Part shown: positions 5,858 through 5,912 of the stretch, one piece after another
Position numbering within the stretch: position 1 is the first letter of the stretch
Layout of the letters: the number at the start of each line of letters is the position of its first letter
NCBI GenBank assembly: GCA_028875175.1
Contig: JAPPFO010000010.1
Coordinates: 1 to 5,912, forward strand
DNA from: Chloroflexota bacterium
GTDB taxonomy: Bacteria > Chloroflexota > UBA11872
Length of the DNA stretch: 5,912 nucleotides
Reading direction: 5' to 3'
The notes under the pieces: model-generated
The model's database searches: none
Told to the model about the DNA's origin: nothing
What the model saw: the letters and a program-made list of their open reading frames with translations, nothing else
Made by a program: the position numbers and the translations under genes

Positions 5858-5912
5858 TCAGTGCGTCGGCCCCTCGTCCAGCCAGCGCGCGGCCTCCGGC
5901 GCCCAGTAGGTG
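5858..5912 (-). CDS. Possible C-terminal end of an upstream minus-strand gene
   Basis: Reading the minus strand from the right edge, 17 codons ending in TGA (5860-5858) encode TYWAPEAARWLDEGPTH. The Trp/Tyr/Glu-rich, amphipathic composition looks like a real protein tail, and the stop falls 20 bases before the permease GTG, as expected for a tight operon. The fragment is too short to assign a family. The alternative is that the permease starts further upstream in its own open frame and this is a chance reading. Confidence 0.35.
   Translation of the reverse strand, partial: TYWAPEAARWLDEGPTH

Overview
This is a G+C-rich (about two-thirds by eye) bacterial chromosomal segment carrying core genes. 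I see no mobile element, CRISPR array, tRNA or rRNA. The proteins favour Arg over Lys and contain very little Cys. A ParA-like gene overlaps ftsZ with no ftsA or parB beside it, and a soluble GAF-GAF-HisKA_2 histidine kinase follows. This mix is reminiscent of Chloroflexota (Dehalococcoidia/SAR202-like lineages). That placement is an inference from gene content and style; no marker in the window proves it.

Layout. At the left edge, on the minus strand, lies a 3'-truncated class 1B dihydroorotate dehydrogenase gene (pyrD, pyrimidine synthesis). It is divergent from the plus-strand cluster. The roughly 200-base gap between them holds a candidate sigma-70-like promoter, a GC hairpin in the predicted leader, and a clear ribosome binding site. 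The plus-strand cluster is parA (945-1721), then ftsZ (1711-2895, overlapping parA by 11 bases), then, after 54 bases, a 676-residue cytosolic histidine kinase (2950-4980). Convergent to it is a minus-strand EamA/DMT-family permease gene (4977-5837). Its stop codon shares a CTAG palindrome with the kinase stop. At the right edge, 17 in-frame codons and a stop look like the end of a further minus-strand gene just upstream of the permease.

How the genes may work together. ParA and FtsZ are almost certainly co-transcribed and probably translationally coupled, which ties a ParA-type ATPase to the division ring protein. The kinase lies close enough to be in the same transcript, but no response regulator is present. 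The kinase resembles soluble HisKA_2 kinases of the PdtaS type, whose partners are often encoded elsewhere. pyrD and the permease appear functionally unrelated to the cell-division genes.

The window is mostly ordinary housekeeping sequence. The most interesting point is the parA-ftsZ(-kinase) arrangement together with a sequence-divergent FtsZ.
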